Below, piece by piece: positions 22,301 to 34,131 of a DNA stretch of 64,000 nt. This DNA is from Closterium sp. NIES-65. Lineage: Eukaryota; Streptophyta; Zygnematophyceae; Desmidiales; Closteriaceae. The notes below the pieces were generated by a model that saw nothing but the letters and a program-made list of their open reading frames with translations, was not told the origin of the DNA and ran no database searches. The position numbers were made by a program, and so were the translations under genes. Location of the stretch: the NCBI GenBank assembly GCA_948144175.1, contig CANXME010002087.1, forward strand, positions 124,001 to 188,000, written 5' to 3'. Numbering within the stretch: the stretch's first letter is position 1; each line of letters starts with the position of its first letter.

Positions 22301-24951
22301 GCCACAGAAAATGGGGGGCAGCCGCATGCATCATGGACGTACGGGCGACGTCCATGACCATGCCAATGCGGCACTCAGCAATCCCATTTTGCTGTGGAGA
22401 GTCCGGAAGTGTAAAGGTCTGGCGGATGCCTCGTGCACGACAGTAGGCTCGTAGAAGGCCAGAGGAGAACTCTCCGCCTCGGTTAGAGTGCAGACGCAGA
22501 ACAGGAAAGTCCGAGCCGAAGCTCCTCCTGAGCTGGAGACGAGCTGCGCGGATCCAGTCAATCAACACCTCAACGACATCACGCTTGCTGGCAAGGGGAA
22601 GACTGTGGTGTAACGCGAGTAATCGTCAACCACCAGCAGGAAGTAGCGCTCGTGACCCTGTCCACGGACGCGGGCCGGGCCCCACACGTCCATGTGAAGC
22701 GTCTGCAGCGGGGCCTCTGTCGGGGGAAACTGAGAGGAGTGAGGGGCAGCCCGCAGCCGCCCCTCGACACAGGGGACGTAGGTGGGGCTAGGCCTCGGAG
22801 GAAGGGGAGGGAGGGACCGAGGAAGACCAGAGACAAGGACACGGGAGGCCATGCCTCGGAGACGAGGCAGGGAGGGGTGACCAAGGCGGTGGTGCCAGAG
22901 GAGATTCTCGTGAGACAGGAGGCGACACGAGCAGGGGGCAGACTCAGGACCAGACCTGGACGCTGCAGCAAACACCTGACCCGACGCAGCTACCTGACCA
23001 GACGCAGGGACAGGAGGAGACTCAGCGGCCAGGGTGTACACGCTCGACCCCGGCCGACGCATAAACGTGGCCAGGTGCCGGCCTGTGCGAGCGTCCGAGC
23101 AGTGAGTCACCCACTGACTCGCAGGAGTAAACAAGTGAACCCCCGCATCCTGTAGGTCTGCACCACTCACCAAGTTCGTAGAGAACGAGGGGAGGTAAAG
23201 ACCAGACAAGGTGCCAGAGGGGGCCGCCGGACACGCGAGGACAGTGGAGAAGTGAGAAAGGACAGGACCCCCAAAGGGGTTGACAGGGAGACTGCAACCG
23301 GCCGACCAAGCGACGTGAGTGTGGTGCGGTCCCAAAAGAAGGAGCGAGAAGCCCCTGAGTCAAGTGTGAAGGTGAGGGAGGCCGAAGTCAACGCGGTACC
23401 TGCGAGCGCAGACTCACCAGCACCTGAGGACGCAGACGCACTGGCACCTAGAGCAGCAGCCTCAGTGGCACCTAGAGCAGCAGCCTCACCAGTACCTAGA
23501 GCAGCAGTCTCAATGCCCGGGTCGGGCGGGAAACACCGGTAACAGTCACCCTCATCACTAATAGACACAGCATACATGGCAGAAAGGATAGCATCAAAAT
23601 CAAGATCATAGATGGCAGCTCCCGCCCTAGACAGCTCGCCCCAGCGAGGGATCTCTGTGGCCTCCGGGAGCTGGTGACGCCACGCGTCCGTCAGGCGGCC
23701 AATGCAGCGCTGGGTGGGGTGCGCACCCCCACACTGCTCACCCGCACGGTCGCCGGTGCGCACGACGTAGGTGCACGGACCAAAGCCCCCACCCCGCTGG
23801 CGTGCAGTGTACCACTCACGGAGCTGCTGAGGGGACAAGGTCTCACGACCGGCCTGCTGCTGCTGGTGTGGACCACCACCGGAGCCACTCCTCTGCGTAA
23901 ACCCGCGACCAGCTCCACCGCCACCCTCGGCGCCTCCGCCGCCTCCGCCGCCTCCGCTACTACCGCCGCCTCCGCCGCCTCCTCCACCGCCACCACCTCC
24001 GCCACCTCCGCTCCCACTGCCACCGCCGCCGCCGCCTCCGCCTCCACTGCCGCCACCAACACCTCCACCCCCACCTCCACTCCCACCGCCACCCCCACTC
24101 CCCCCGCCGCCTCCACCTCCACCTCCACCGCCCCCGCTCGCTCCTCCAGTGCCCCTGCCCCCCTTACCCCTGCCAGAGCGGCGTCTTCCGCTAGGGGCAG
24201 ACGCCGCACCGACCGACTCAAGACCAAGGAGGTCGGCCGCAGCAGTAGAGGCAACAGAGGGCAGAAGTGGGGAGGGGGAACACCCCTCAAAGACGGGGGT
24301 GCGCGGGTCACCACGAGAGGCCCCTAAAGCGACTATGCTCTTCTCGGCCGCTAGGAGGGACTTCTCGAGGAGGTCAACAGCGAGAGTGGTGGGACAGACA
24401 GAGAGGAAGTGGTCCCTGACTACGCGAAGGGAGTCAGGGAGGCGAGTGACTGTGTAGTAGAGAGTGATGTACATGGGGTGGGGGGGGTGGTTCTTGGCGC
24501 ATAAGTCAGCAGGAAGCGCAGCGCGGTAGCGAGTGTCACTAGTGCGGAGGTGCGTAATGAGGTCAGCGACTGTGGGAAAGGCAGCAAGGTCAGGGAAGAG
24601 GTACGGTAGCATGAGACGGCTCAGTGCGGCAGTGGCAGGGGAGGAGTAGCGTGCAACTACAGCGTCGTACAAGGTCTGAGCACTCTTGTACTGACTAAAG
24701 TGCGCACGCTCAGAGGTAGGGAGGTGGCGACGCACAGCAAGACGTGCAGCAGCATCGCGCGTGGCCCACTGTGAGCGAACACTGGCGTCACCATCAGCAG
24801 CAGGAGTAGGAGAGGCACCAGAGGTGAGGTCAAAGAGGGAGAGACCGTCTGCCCTATCGCACTGTAAGAACAGCTGCAGGTCATCTACCCAGACGTCAAA
24901 GTCAATGGCTCGACACTCGGCGTCAAAAGCAAGGACACTAGGGGTAGCCAT
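19341..24951 (-). pseudogene. Element C gag-pol polyprotein, broken
   Basis: Starts MATPSVLAFD at 24951. Gag is followed by a long Gly-rich tract, a protease (FTLDSGASRSFF), the integrase zinc-binding segment (LWHHRLGHPS), the integrase core (LHMDVWGP, then SNRGGEF where B and F have SDRGGEF, so a catalytic Asp is replaced by Asn), a Gly/Ala/Pro linker and RT with YVDD. It ends at SVSWRA in RNase H. Frameshifts occur near 23285, 22590 and 20940. In-frame stops are TAG at 20485-20483 and 20224-20222, both aligned with CAG in element F. It is inactive. Confidence 0.9.
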
Positions 24952-25035
24952 GACAACAGTAGACTAGCAGCGCTGACTGTAGAGCAAGGGCAGTGCAGTG
25001 ACAGAGGCGCTGCGCTCACTAGACAGGGCGGTTCG

Positions 25036-25780
25036 AGCAGCTCGGGCGGCTCGGCAGCAACTACGGCTCGTCGGCACCCGCGGCTCGGCTCCTCAGCTGC
25101 TCAGGCGGCTCGGGCGGCTCGGGCGGCTCGGGCGGCTCGGGCGGCTCGGGTGGCTCGGGCGGCTCGGGCGGCTCGGGCGGAACGGGCGGCTTGGGCTGGG
25201 CCGTAGGTAGGGCGACGGGGCCGGGTCGAAGGTAGGGCGACGGGGCCGGTGCGCATGTAGGGCGACGGGGCCGGGGCCGGGGCGCAGGTAGGGCGACGGG
25301 GCCGGGTCGAAGGTAGGGCAACGGGGCCGGGGCCGGGCCGTAGGTAGGGTGACGGGGCCGGGGCCGGGCCGTAGGTAGGGCGACGGGGCCGGATCGAAGG
25401 TAGGGCGACGGGGCCGGGCCGTAGGCAGGGCGACGTGGCCGGGGCCGGGCCGTAGGTTGGGCGACGGGGCCGGGTCGACGGTAGGGCGACGGGGCCGGTG
25501 CGCAGGTAGGGCGACGGGGCCGGGGCCGAGGCGCAGGTAGGGCGTCGGGGCTAGGGCCGGGGCCGCAGGTATGGCGACAGGGCCAGGGTCGCAAGGGGGG
25601 GGGCGACGGGGCCGAGGTCGCAGGTAGGGCGACGGGGCCGGGGCGCAGGTAGGGCGACGGGGCCGGGGCGTAAGTAGGGCGACGGGGCCGAGGCGCAGGT
25701 AGGGCGGCGGGGCCGGGGTCGTAGGTAGGGCGACGGGGTCGCTAAGGCGACGAATCAGGGGCCGCTAAGGCGGCGCGACT
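25036..25780. repeat. GC-rich minisatellites in the leader of element C
   Basis: About 150 bp of 9-bp repeats (ggctcgggc) is followed by about 530 bp of degenerate 20-25-bp repeats around gtagggcgacggggccgg. Both lie between the PBS and the gag start. The Pro/Arg-rich frames across them are repeat artefacts. Confidence 0.9.
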
Positions 25781-25900
25781 TGGCCGCTAGGGCGGCTCGA
25801 CAAAGTCAGAGAAGGGAGCGCGACTCGGGCAAAGCGCGCTCCGGGCAGGAAAAAAAACTTTCGACTTGGTGGGCCCTAGGCACAGTTCCCACGAGGGAAC

Positions 25901-25913
25901 CTGCTCGATACCA
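25901..25913 (-). other. Primer binding site of element C
   Basis: The minus strand reads TGGTATCGAGCAG directly after the LTR end, an initiator tRNA-Met-type PBS lacking one base compared with element A. Confidence 0.75.
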
Positions 25914-26023
25914 TGTGAGAATTGAAACGAGAATGAGAGCACTAAGGAATGGAATGTGGTACAAATATGCAACCCTAGAAATGTGTACCCCATATAGGCT
26001 ACCCCACTACAGCCTACTGAACA
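25914..26023 (-). repeat. 5' LTR of element C
   Basis: A 110-bp segment with TG...CA ends beside the PBS. It shares short blocks with the LTRs of D and F (ccccactac, aaccctag). There is no partner LTR because the other end of C is truncated. Confidence 0.75.
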
Positions 26024-26175
26024 TTATGATTTGATATCCTTTGCTTATTCGCAGAACGGAAAGTGGAGATAATGGAGGTACACACGTGAAGTTTATTTTT
26101 ATTATGCCATTCCTAAATCTGTTATACTCCGTCTCTTGTCTCTCCACCATTGCGATTTATCAAAGTCGTCTTTCA

Positions 26176-26303
26176 TGTGAAAGTTAGAAGAGGGAAGAGG
26201 GTTGCACTAGCAAGAATGAGGATACAAATAGCAAACCCTAGAAGGGTTGTACTCGCTATAGAGCACCCCACTACAGGATAGAGCATAAGATAACATTCTG
26301 ACA
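26176..26303 (-). repeat. 3' LTR of element D
   Basis: A 128-bp TG...CA repeat matching 27577-27704 and, in reverse orientation, 16542-16669 of element E. Confidence 0.9.
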
Positions 26304-27576
26304 CACCCCCATAGCCAAAGTGGGGTGTAATCAGCAGAGCAAGCAAAGCAGTACAAGCTCAAGGTGGATCACAATGTCACCACACATTCTGAGCACAAGT
26401 TAAAAAAGCAATAGTTTAAAGTTCACAATTATGAGCAAAGCTAGTGGTAGTCACAACGGGCAAGTGAGGAGGAGGAGAGAGAGTGAGAGGAGAGGAGATA
26501 GAAGGCGACGGATGAAGCTGCAGACACACGGGCAACAGGAGGCACACTGGCACAGCGGCACCGGAACAACGCTCCGGAATACTGGAGTAACTGGCCCCGC
26601 GGCTTAAGTAGCGGCAGACGAGCAACGGACCCACGGGCGGCTGGCACAGCTGGCTACGACTGGGCTACCGGAGCAACTCCCCGGACTACATGTGCTGCTG
26701 GCGACACGACGCCAACCTCCATTCAGCTTCCTCAAACTATCCCACTCCCCCTCGGCACACACCCGCTGCTACACCGCTAGCTCCACTCCCCCTTCACCCC
26801 TCTTTAGTACCACTCCACCGGCTCCAACACGTCCACCCCCCCTCAACGACAGCTGCAGCACAGGGAGACGGAGGAGGAGGAGCAGGGAACGGCACACAGT
26901 GAGGTCACCCCCATACCCCTCACCCCCAAACCCTAATTCAGGAGAATGGGGAGTAGGAGGGGTGGGGCGCCAGTAGAAGCACTGGGGGACAGCGGGGAGG
27001 GCAGGGGCAGCGAGGAACGGGCCCACCACGGGCCTGGTACAGACGCTCGAGCCGCGCGCAGGCGGCCCGAGTCGCGCGCGGGCCTGGCGCCGTCTGTACG
27101 GGCCGCGCGCGGGCCTGGCGCTGCCCGTACGGGTCGCGCGCGGGCCTGGCGCAGCCCGTACGGGCCGCGCGCGGGCCTGGCGCAGCCCGTACGGGCCGCG
27201 CGCGGGCCTGGCGCAGCCCGTACGGGCCGCGCGCTGCCTGTACGGGCCGCGCGCAGGCCACGACGGGCGACGGGGGGCGACGCGCGGGTCCCCGTCGCCC
27301 GTCGCGGCGCCTCTAGAGGACGACGCGCCGAACGACGGGGCAGAAGCCCGCCACGCGCCTCGGGGCGCACAGCGGGCAGAGAGCCGCCGCGCGCCTCGGG
27401 GCGCACGGCGGGCAGAAAACCGCCGCGCGCCTCGGGGCGCACGGCGGGAAGAAAAAACAGCCGCACGCCACGGGGCGTGCGGCACAGAGAGTAGCAGTAG
27501 TAGTTGCAGCGGAAGCAACGAGGTGGTAAGCCCACCCAGAGGATCGATCCAAGGGGATCGACCTGCTCTGATAGCA

Positions 27577-27704
27577 TGTGAAAGTTAGAAGAGAGAAAAA
27601 GGTTGCATTAGCAAGAATGAGGATACAAATAGCAAACCCTAGAAGAGTTGTACTCGCTATAGAGCACTCCACTACAGGCTAGAGCATAAGATAACATTCT
27701 GACA
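27577..27704 (-). repeat. 5' LTR of element D
   Basis: A 128-bp TG...CA repeat followed, on the minus strand, by the PBS TGCTATCAGAGCAGG (27562-27576). Confidence 0.9.
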
Positions 27705-28010
27705 TTTCATCCGCTTGATGTTGTTTCATTTTCCCTATAACTTTGTAGTCTTTCCTTTGCTTATTCGCAGAACGGAAAGTGGAGATAATGGAGGTACACA
27801 CGTGAAGTTTATTTTTATTATGCCATTCCTAAATCTGTTATACTCCGTCTCTTGTCTCTCCACCATTGCGATTTATCAAAGTCGTCTTTCAACCGCTTGA
27901 TGTTGTTTCATTTTCCCTATAACTTTGTAGTCTTTCCTTTGCTTATTCGCAGAACGGAAAGTGGAGATAATGGAGGTACGCACGTGAAGCTTTTTTAATT
28001 ATGCCATCCC

Positions 28011-30360
28011 TAAATCTCTCTTGGTTCACTGAGTAGTAAACGTGATGATTTCAGAGTGTCTACTTGCAGGGGGACTTTTTATTCAAGATTACATGGAAGT
28101 GAAGATCTTTTCATTATTCAGACATGCCCAATGTCATTCTAGTTCACTCCAGTGAAGGTGATTATGTCAAAACACATGCTGTTTTTTTTTAAGCTGATGT
28201 ATCACTTGAATATGTCATTTCACCCTCTAATGTGTGTTGGTTTTGTGCTGTCAGGTTATTTTACCTGTGCTGTGCTTTGATTTATATATTTTCAAGAGCA
28301 AATGTACAAGGCCATGTTTCTTACGTAGTCATGATGTAGTTGTGGTACGGCGTTTTGTTTTCTAATATATATATTAGACATTTTTACAAATGAAAGCTAA
28401 TTACGAAAAATGGACACTCTGTAAAGAGGTTATAATGGACCTGGTAGCAATATGTAATAATTGTTTGCTCTGTAAATATAGGTTTTGCAAAGTGTATTTT
28501 CCCTTAAATCAATGTTGTACTGGACTAAATTATAACGAGGATCATTCCGAGTGTGTACAGTGCATGCAAAATATTTTATAGCCGATATAAACGTAAAATC
28601 TATAACGGGAACCGGCGCACTCAATGACGGGGTTTAGGCGGATTGTGTGCTAGACACGTGTGACCTAAATCTGCCCTCATAGTTACTTTTGGGTCAGTCT
28701 ATCTGACCCGTACCTGACTTTTCCCGCCAAATTTTGACCCGTACCTGACCCGTAACTGACCCGTACCTGACCCGAAAGTCACTTTTGGGTTACCCATTCT
28801 GACCTCAATCTAGCCTTAAGTGTCAGTTCCAGAAGTAACTTTTGGGACATATTCCGAGATGTCCCGAATATTGCCAGAAAGTCACCTGGGGGCCCCTTTT
28901 GGGTCAGAACATTTTGGAGATGAGTTGCTGTTTTTTCACAGACTCCGCCAACTGTTTTAGTCATTTTGGCCGTTTCTATAAACTAGCTCGGTGCTTGACT
29001 GCAATGCAACGTCAGATTCAGAATGTTATGACAGATTGTTGTGTCTGAACCCTGTGAGATGTCATGTGAGAGGTTTCTGACTGATCCCAGTGCCTATTCT
29101 TGCCTGGTAGAATGTTATGACAGATTGTTGTGTCTGAACCCTGTGACCACTCCCAATTACCGTAATTCAGTAACTGTCTCTATCGACTGATTCCTGTGAC
29201 TGGCTGAATGCAAATACCTACATTCCTGACTGATCCCTGTGACTGTTTCAGGTGCCTTAATCGATCGACTGATTCATTCTCTGAAGGTCTGTGGCAGACA
29301 ATTAAAGGGGATCTTTAATGCCTTATTTACAGTGAGTTGTTATTGTACCTCATTCCAGTGACATTTCTCATCCCATCTTAACCTCCCCTCTTCCCCTTTT
29401 TTGGCTCCAGGCATGATTGCAGCAAGGGGGGCTGGATACAATCGGCAGCTTAGCAGCTGAGCTCTTCAACCACAATATCAAACCCCTTGTAACCTTTGCA
29501 TACTGGATGGCTGCAACCTGTGCTCTTCTTGCGCTTGCTTCATTCCTTCGCTCGCTTTCTAGTGCTAGGACTCTGTTACTCGACTCAATCCTATCTGTAT
29601 TCCCTGTGCCAACCAACCATGCTCGCTGAGACAGAAAAATGCACCAGTTCTTCCTCAATGCATCTAACTCAATGTTTGTATTGTCTGATTGTCTAAATGG
29701 TACTTCCTTTCTCACTCCCTTCTAACCCGTGCCTCTCAACCCTGCAAATCGCCAACACAAGGCAGAGCCACAACAGCCCCATCCCCATCAGGAAATTCAT
29801 TAGCGGCAGCAGTAAGCTGGAGAGGCCTCAACCATGTCTATGTGTATTAAAAAGGGGAAAACAAAAGGTAATCACAAAATGGCTGAAGGTGGCAAAGGAA
29901 TCGAAAAGAAAACGATGACAGAACGTTTTTGCTGTTTAGGATCAGTCTTGTGCTGGGCAAGGAATTGTCCTTTTCTTACTTCAGTGACTTGATTTAGTGA
30001 CTCGTAATGACATATGAAGCTTGTTTTACTTATTCGTTCCAGCTACTGATACCAGTGGCCTATTTTTGCGACACATACTGTTTACTGATTCAAGTGACAT
30101 GTTTCAGTAACTCATTCCAGTCAGTCAATGATTCCAGATACCTATTTCAGTTACTCATTTCAAAAGCTTATTCCAGTTACTTGTTCAAGTGACACAGTCA
30201 GTCATTGAGTCACCAAGGTCAGCTTGTTGAAGTGACTGGTTTTAGTCATTGAATCCAAGTGACCCATTTCAGTTGGCTTGTTCTCATCAAATATTCCAGT
30301 CGCTGATAGCAGCAGCTTGTTTCAGTGACTCAATCTCGTCTCTGACTCCAGGGACTTGTT
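28011..30360. other. Non-coding stretch with decayed repeats
   Basis: 28640-28800 holds a run of TGACCCGTACC-like 11-bp repeats, related to sequence near 18170-18250. From about 29080 onward, degenerate relatives of the 39-bp minisatellite unit (tgattcc, cagtgac) appear. A 70-codon frame at 29417-29629 has one hydrophobic segment but is preceded by an in-frame TGA just after an acceptor-like cag. I find no supported gene. Confidence 0.5.
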
Positions 30361-30369
30361 TTGCAAGGA

Positions 30370-32030
30370 CCTGTTTCAGTGACTCATTCGGGTCACTGAT
30401 TCCAGTGACCTGTTTCAGTTACTCATTCGGGTCACTGATTCCAGTGACCTGTTTCAGTGACTCATTCGGGTCACTGATTCCAGTGACCTGTTTCAATGAC
30501 TCATTCGGGTCACTGATTCCAGTGACCTGTTTCAGCGACTCATTCGGGTCACTGATTCCAGTGACCTGTTTCAGTGACTCATTCGGGTCACTGATTCCAG
30601 TGACCTGTTTCAGTGACTCATTCGGGTCACTGATTCCAGTGACCTGTTTCAATGACTCATTCGGGTCACTGATTCCAGTGACCTGTTTCAGTGACTCATT
30701 CGGGTCACTGATTCCAGTGACCTGTTTCACTTACTCATTCGGGTCACTGATTCCAGTGACCTGTTTCAGTGACTCATTCGGGTCACTGATTCCAGTGACC
30801 TGTTTCAATGACTCATTCGGGTCACTGATTCCAGTGACCTGTTTCAGTGACTCATTCGGGTCACTGATTCGAGTGACCTGTTTCAATGACTCATTCGGGT
30901 CACTGATTCCAGTGACCTGTTTCAGTGACTCATTCCGGTCACTGATTCGAGTGACCGGTTTCAATGACTCATTCGGGTCACTGATTCCAGTGACCTGTTT
31001 CAGTGACCTGTTTCAGTGACTCATTCGGGTCACTGATTCCAGTGACCTGTTTCAATGACTCATTCGGGTCACTGATTCCAGTGACCTGTTTCAGTGACTC
31101 ATACGGGTCACTGATTCGAGTGACCTGTTTCAATGACTCATTCGGGTCACTGATTCCAGTGACCTGCTTCAGTGACTCATTCGGGTCACTGATTCCAGTG
31201 ACCTGTTTCAATGACTCATTCGGGTCACTGATTCCAGTGACCTGTTTCACTGACTCATTCGGGTCACTGATTCCAGTGACCTGTTTCAATGACTCATTCG
31301 GGTCACTGATTCCAGTGACCTGTTTCAATGACTCATTCAGGTGACTGATTCCAGTGACCTGTTTCACTGACTCATTCAGGTCACTGATTCCAGTGACCTG
31401 TTTCACTGACTCGTTCGGTTCACTGATTCCAGTGACCTGTTTCAATGACTCATTCGGGTCACTGATTCCAGTGACCTGTTTCAATGACTCATTCGGGTCA
31501 CTGATTCCAGTGACCTGCTTCAGTGACTCATTCGGGTCACTGATTCCAGTGACCTGTTTCAGTGACTCATTCGGGTCACTGATTCCAGTGACCTGTTTCA
31601 ATCGCTCATTCGGGTCACTGATTCCAGTGACCTACCTGTTTCACTGACTCATTCAGGTCACTGATTCCAGTGACCTGCTTCAGTGACTCATTCGGGTCAC
31701 TGATTCCAGTGACCTGTTTCACTGACTCAATCAGGTCACTGATTCCAGTGACCTGTTTCAGTGACTCATTCGGGTCACTGATTCCAGTGACCTGTTTCAG
31801 TGACTCATTCGGGTCACTGATTCCAGTGACCTGTTTCACTGACTCATTCGGGTCACTGATTCCAGTGACCTGTTTCAGTGACTCGTTCGGGTCACTGATT
31901 CCAGTGACCTGTTTCAGTGACTCATTCGGGTCACTGATTTCAGTGACCTGTTTGAGTGATTCATTCGGGTCACTGATTCCAGTGACCTGTTTCAGTGACT
32001 CATTTGGGTCACTGATTCCAGTTACTGATT
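30370..32030. repeat. 39-bp minisatellite, about 42 copies
   Basis: Each unit contains gtgactcattcgggtcac and then tgattccagtgacctgtttca. As 39 is a multiple of 3, both strands stay open for long stretches, giving 13-residue repeats (FSDSFGSLIPVTC on the plus strand). These look like by-products. Each unit holds an inverted repeat GGTCACTG-ATTC-CAGTGACC and one TGACTCA. Degenerate units extend to about 32130. Confidence 0.95.
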
Positions 32031-32130
32031 CATATGACTTGTTTCACTGAGAGGCTGAAGTCACCAGTCACGGATTCATATGACTTGTTTCACTGATGGG
32101 CTGAGTTATCAGTCACTGATGTCTATGACT

Positions 32131-33117
32131 TATTCCAGTCACCAAATTCCCGAGGCTTGTGATTCACTTGGTTTTTTACGCCAACTCTTTCCACTTTCTT
32201 GTTTCAGTAACTCGATCTCTCTACGGATCTTGGTGACTTGGTCAAGTGACTACTTCCAGTCTCTCCTAATGAATTTGTTTCAGCGAAACAAGTTGTTCCA
32301 CGGCTTGTGTTTGCAACTCCAGTCACTGGATGCCAATGCCTTGTTTCAGTCCCTCATTCCAACACTGTCTCACACAACTTGTTTCAGTTACTAACCCCTT
32401 TTCTCCATCGCAGTTACTAACCCCTTTTCTCCATCGCAGTTCGTTGCCCAGAGCAGTTTCGTGGTGGCAGATGTGAGTGCAGCAGAGGAGGCAAACAATG
32501 CGGGCTGAGAAAGACGCAGCGTAGCAGCCATGCACTTCAATGACCACAGCAACCAACCTGCTAACCTTTGCTCAAGTCATGGCTGCAAGCTAATGTTTTC
32601 TCTCCACTTGCTTACTCCCTGCCCTGGCTTTCGATCATTACTACCTGCACTGCACCACCTATTCTCACTTCGTTATGAAAGTTCTGTCCAGTACTTTCTT
32701 CTGTATGTCGAATTCAGATCGACGTTCTGGTTTCTCAATTTTCCATGTGAGGAAATTTTATAGCAGCAGCAGCGAGTAGAGGTCCCAGCTGGAGTGGATG
32801 TGTGGCATAGGTAGTGCTTTAGATGGAGCAGGGGAGATAAGGCAGAGTACGGCTAAATGAAGGTCACTTCTTGCTGTAGTGCGGAGTAATTTTGTGTTAT
32901 TTACCGTACCGGTAATTTTGTGTTATATATATTAAAATTATATTTACGGTACAGGTACCGTACATAGTCACGAAGCATGGATTGCGATGACACTTAGTTT
33001 ATCCCACTTTTTTCATGCAAAAAATGCGTATAATAATGGTAGGAGTCGGAAAGGTATTGGCGAGAAATCAATGTGGTTTTCCTTATGAAGTGGTTTTCTT
33101 TTTTCTTTTTTTTTGCA
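32131..33117. other. Non-coding stretch, possible splice remnants
   Basis: A segment resembling a branch point, polypyrimidine tract and AG (ttactaaccccttttctcc, then atcgcag) occurs twice in tandem, at about 32389-32440. It is followed by a 36-bp open segment ending at a good donor (gcagat|gtgagt, near 32473). No continuous gene could be built. A short foldback, tacggtac-aggtaccgta, lies near 32943. Confidence 0.3.
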
Positions 33118-33315
33118 GCTGTTGGGGAAGAGAAATATAGTGAGGATGAGTGGAGTATATTAATGAAAACATTTCTCATTTTTTCCGTTCACAATCAGAT
33201 TCCCCAACACTATTTTTACAGAAACGAGTACAGATCCAGTTTCTTCACCACCCCCTTCTCGTCAATCCCTGAACCAAGGCAGCAGGCACCAGCCTCGATG
33301 AACAACCTGCTCTAG
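33118..33315 (+). CDS. Possible terminal exon, unknown protein
   Basis: A long T-run ending tgcag is followed by an open frame (VGEEKYSEDEWSILMKTF...) to TAG at 33313-33315, about 65 codons. Composition is protein-like (acidic, then aromatic), but there is no ATG, no recognised domain and no confirmed upstream exon. It may be chance. Confidence 0.2.
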   Translation, partial: AVGEEKYSEDEWSILMKTFLIFSVHNQIPQHYFYRNEYRSSFFTTPFSSIPEPRQQAPASMNNLL

Positions 33316-34131
33316 TTCCAGCTGTTCTAGTTCGCGAAATAGCGTCGTAGGTCACGCGATTGTCGCGAGTTCGTGTCGAAGGTTTGACGAAACTTCTAGT
33401 TAGTGCATGTCGGTAATGTAGGCGATAACTACTGGTCGCAAACCTGCCCGTTTGAGTCGGAGTCACAAAGGCGGGGATGGGGCAAGGCGTTGCGAAATCG
33501 CACGAATTGAACACCGACGAGAGCCGCCTCGGGAATCCCGCACGTAGCGATGCCATCCTTTCATCCCGCCAATGTCATCTGACGTGGCGACCAAGCACAG
33601 AGGCACACCGACTCTGAAACCCCAACTCGCGGTTAGCTAGGGTAGGAAATGTTACCACGGGCAGCATTGAAAACGTTGACATGGCTGGCCGATTTGCGCC
33701 CGGGTTTTGCGCCCGGGTTCTCCGCATTTGCCGTTCCTGTCCTACCCAGAATTCCTCTTGGGAACCCCACCCACCGAGCCTGTATCACCCGAAGTTCCGC
33801 TTGGAGAATCAACCCACCGAGCCTGTCTCACCCGAAGATCCGCTTGGGGATTCAACCCACCGAGCCTGTCTCCTCCACGGGTTCGCCAGTGAGCCTCTCT
33901 CTTCTACTCTGATCTCCTCTCCTCGCTGCTTGAATGTACATAGTCAAGCAGCTCACATCATTTTCTTCACCAATTTCTTGCTCTGAAGTTTTTTTGGCTC
34001 TCCTGATCGCATTCTTGATCGGTATTCTCATCAGCTAGCTCCTAATCCTGCTCCAAGACGCTGTTCTGAGACTGCAATTTAACTACTTGAAAAAAACTGC
34101 CTTGTCAACTCAAGTCGTCTCTAGCACTACG
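33316..34131. other. Upstream region of the 178-aa gene
   Basis: 33763-33880 holds three copies of a 43-bp repeat (acccaccgagcctgt...), open in several frames. The rest is the likely promoter and leader of the gene at 34132. I see no clear TATA box. Confidence 0.5.

Larger units (their letters stand above)
19341..26023 (-). mobile_element. Ty1/copia element C, 3'-truncated
   Basis: The 5' LTR is 25914-26023 (110 bp, TG...CA). Inside it lie a PBS (25901-25913, minus strand TGGTATCGAGCAG), a GC-rich tandem-repeat leader and gag-pol. The coding sequence stops abruptly in RNase H at 19341, so the C-terminal part of RNase H, the PPT and the 3' LTR are lost and no TSD can be tested. It belongs to the same family as B and F. 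Confidence 0.9.
26176..27704 (-). mobile_element. Non-autonomous LTR element D, 1529 bp
   Basis: TSD TTTCA lies on both sides (26171-26175 and 27705-27709). The two LTRs are 128 bp each (26176-26303 and 27577-27704) and differ at about seven positions, mostly transitions. The minus strand has PBS TGCTATCAGAGCAGG after the 5' LTR and PPT CTATGGGGGTG before the 3' LTR, the same PPT as in B and F. The 1.27-kb interior has no gag, protease, integrase or RT. It holds two GC-rich arrays of about 30 and 33 bp (27050-27480). It is probably mobilised by the copia family of B, C and F. Confidence 0.9.
26030..28010. repeat. Three tandem copies of a 182-bp unit, split by element D
   Basis: The motif ttgcttattcgcagaacgg starts at 26041, 27757 and 27939. 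The last two are 182 bp apart. The first two are 1716 bp apart, which equals 182 plus element D (1529) plus one TSD copy (5). The third copy decays after about 28000. Element C abuts the first copy. Confidence 0.85.

Noticed and set aside
24998..25594. Leu/Gly- and Pro/Arg-rich frames in the leader of element C
   Set aside because: They lie wholly in GC-rich minisatellite between PBS and gag.
26769..27518. 249-codon Arg/Ala-rich frame in element D
   Set aside because: Produced by 30-33-bp GC-rich repeats; no gag or pol motif, and three overlapping frames are open together.
30370..32030. CRISPR-like array
   Set aside because: Units are contiguous direct repeats with no unique spacers, and the genome is eukaryotic.
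30249..32050. Long plus- and minus-strand open frames with 13-residue repeats
   Set aside because: They follow from a 39-bp tandem period on both strands, with no start context, no splice sites and no non-repeat domain.
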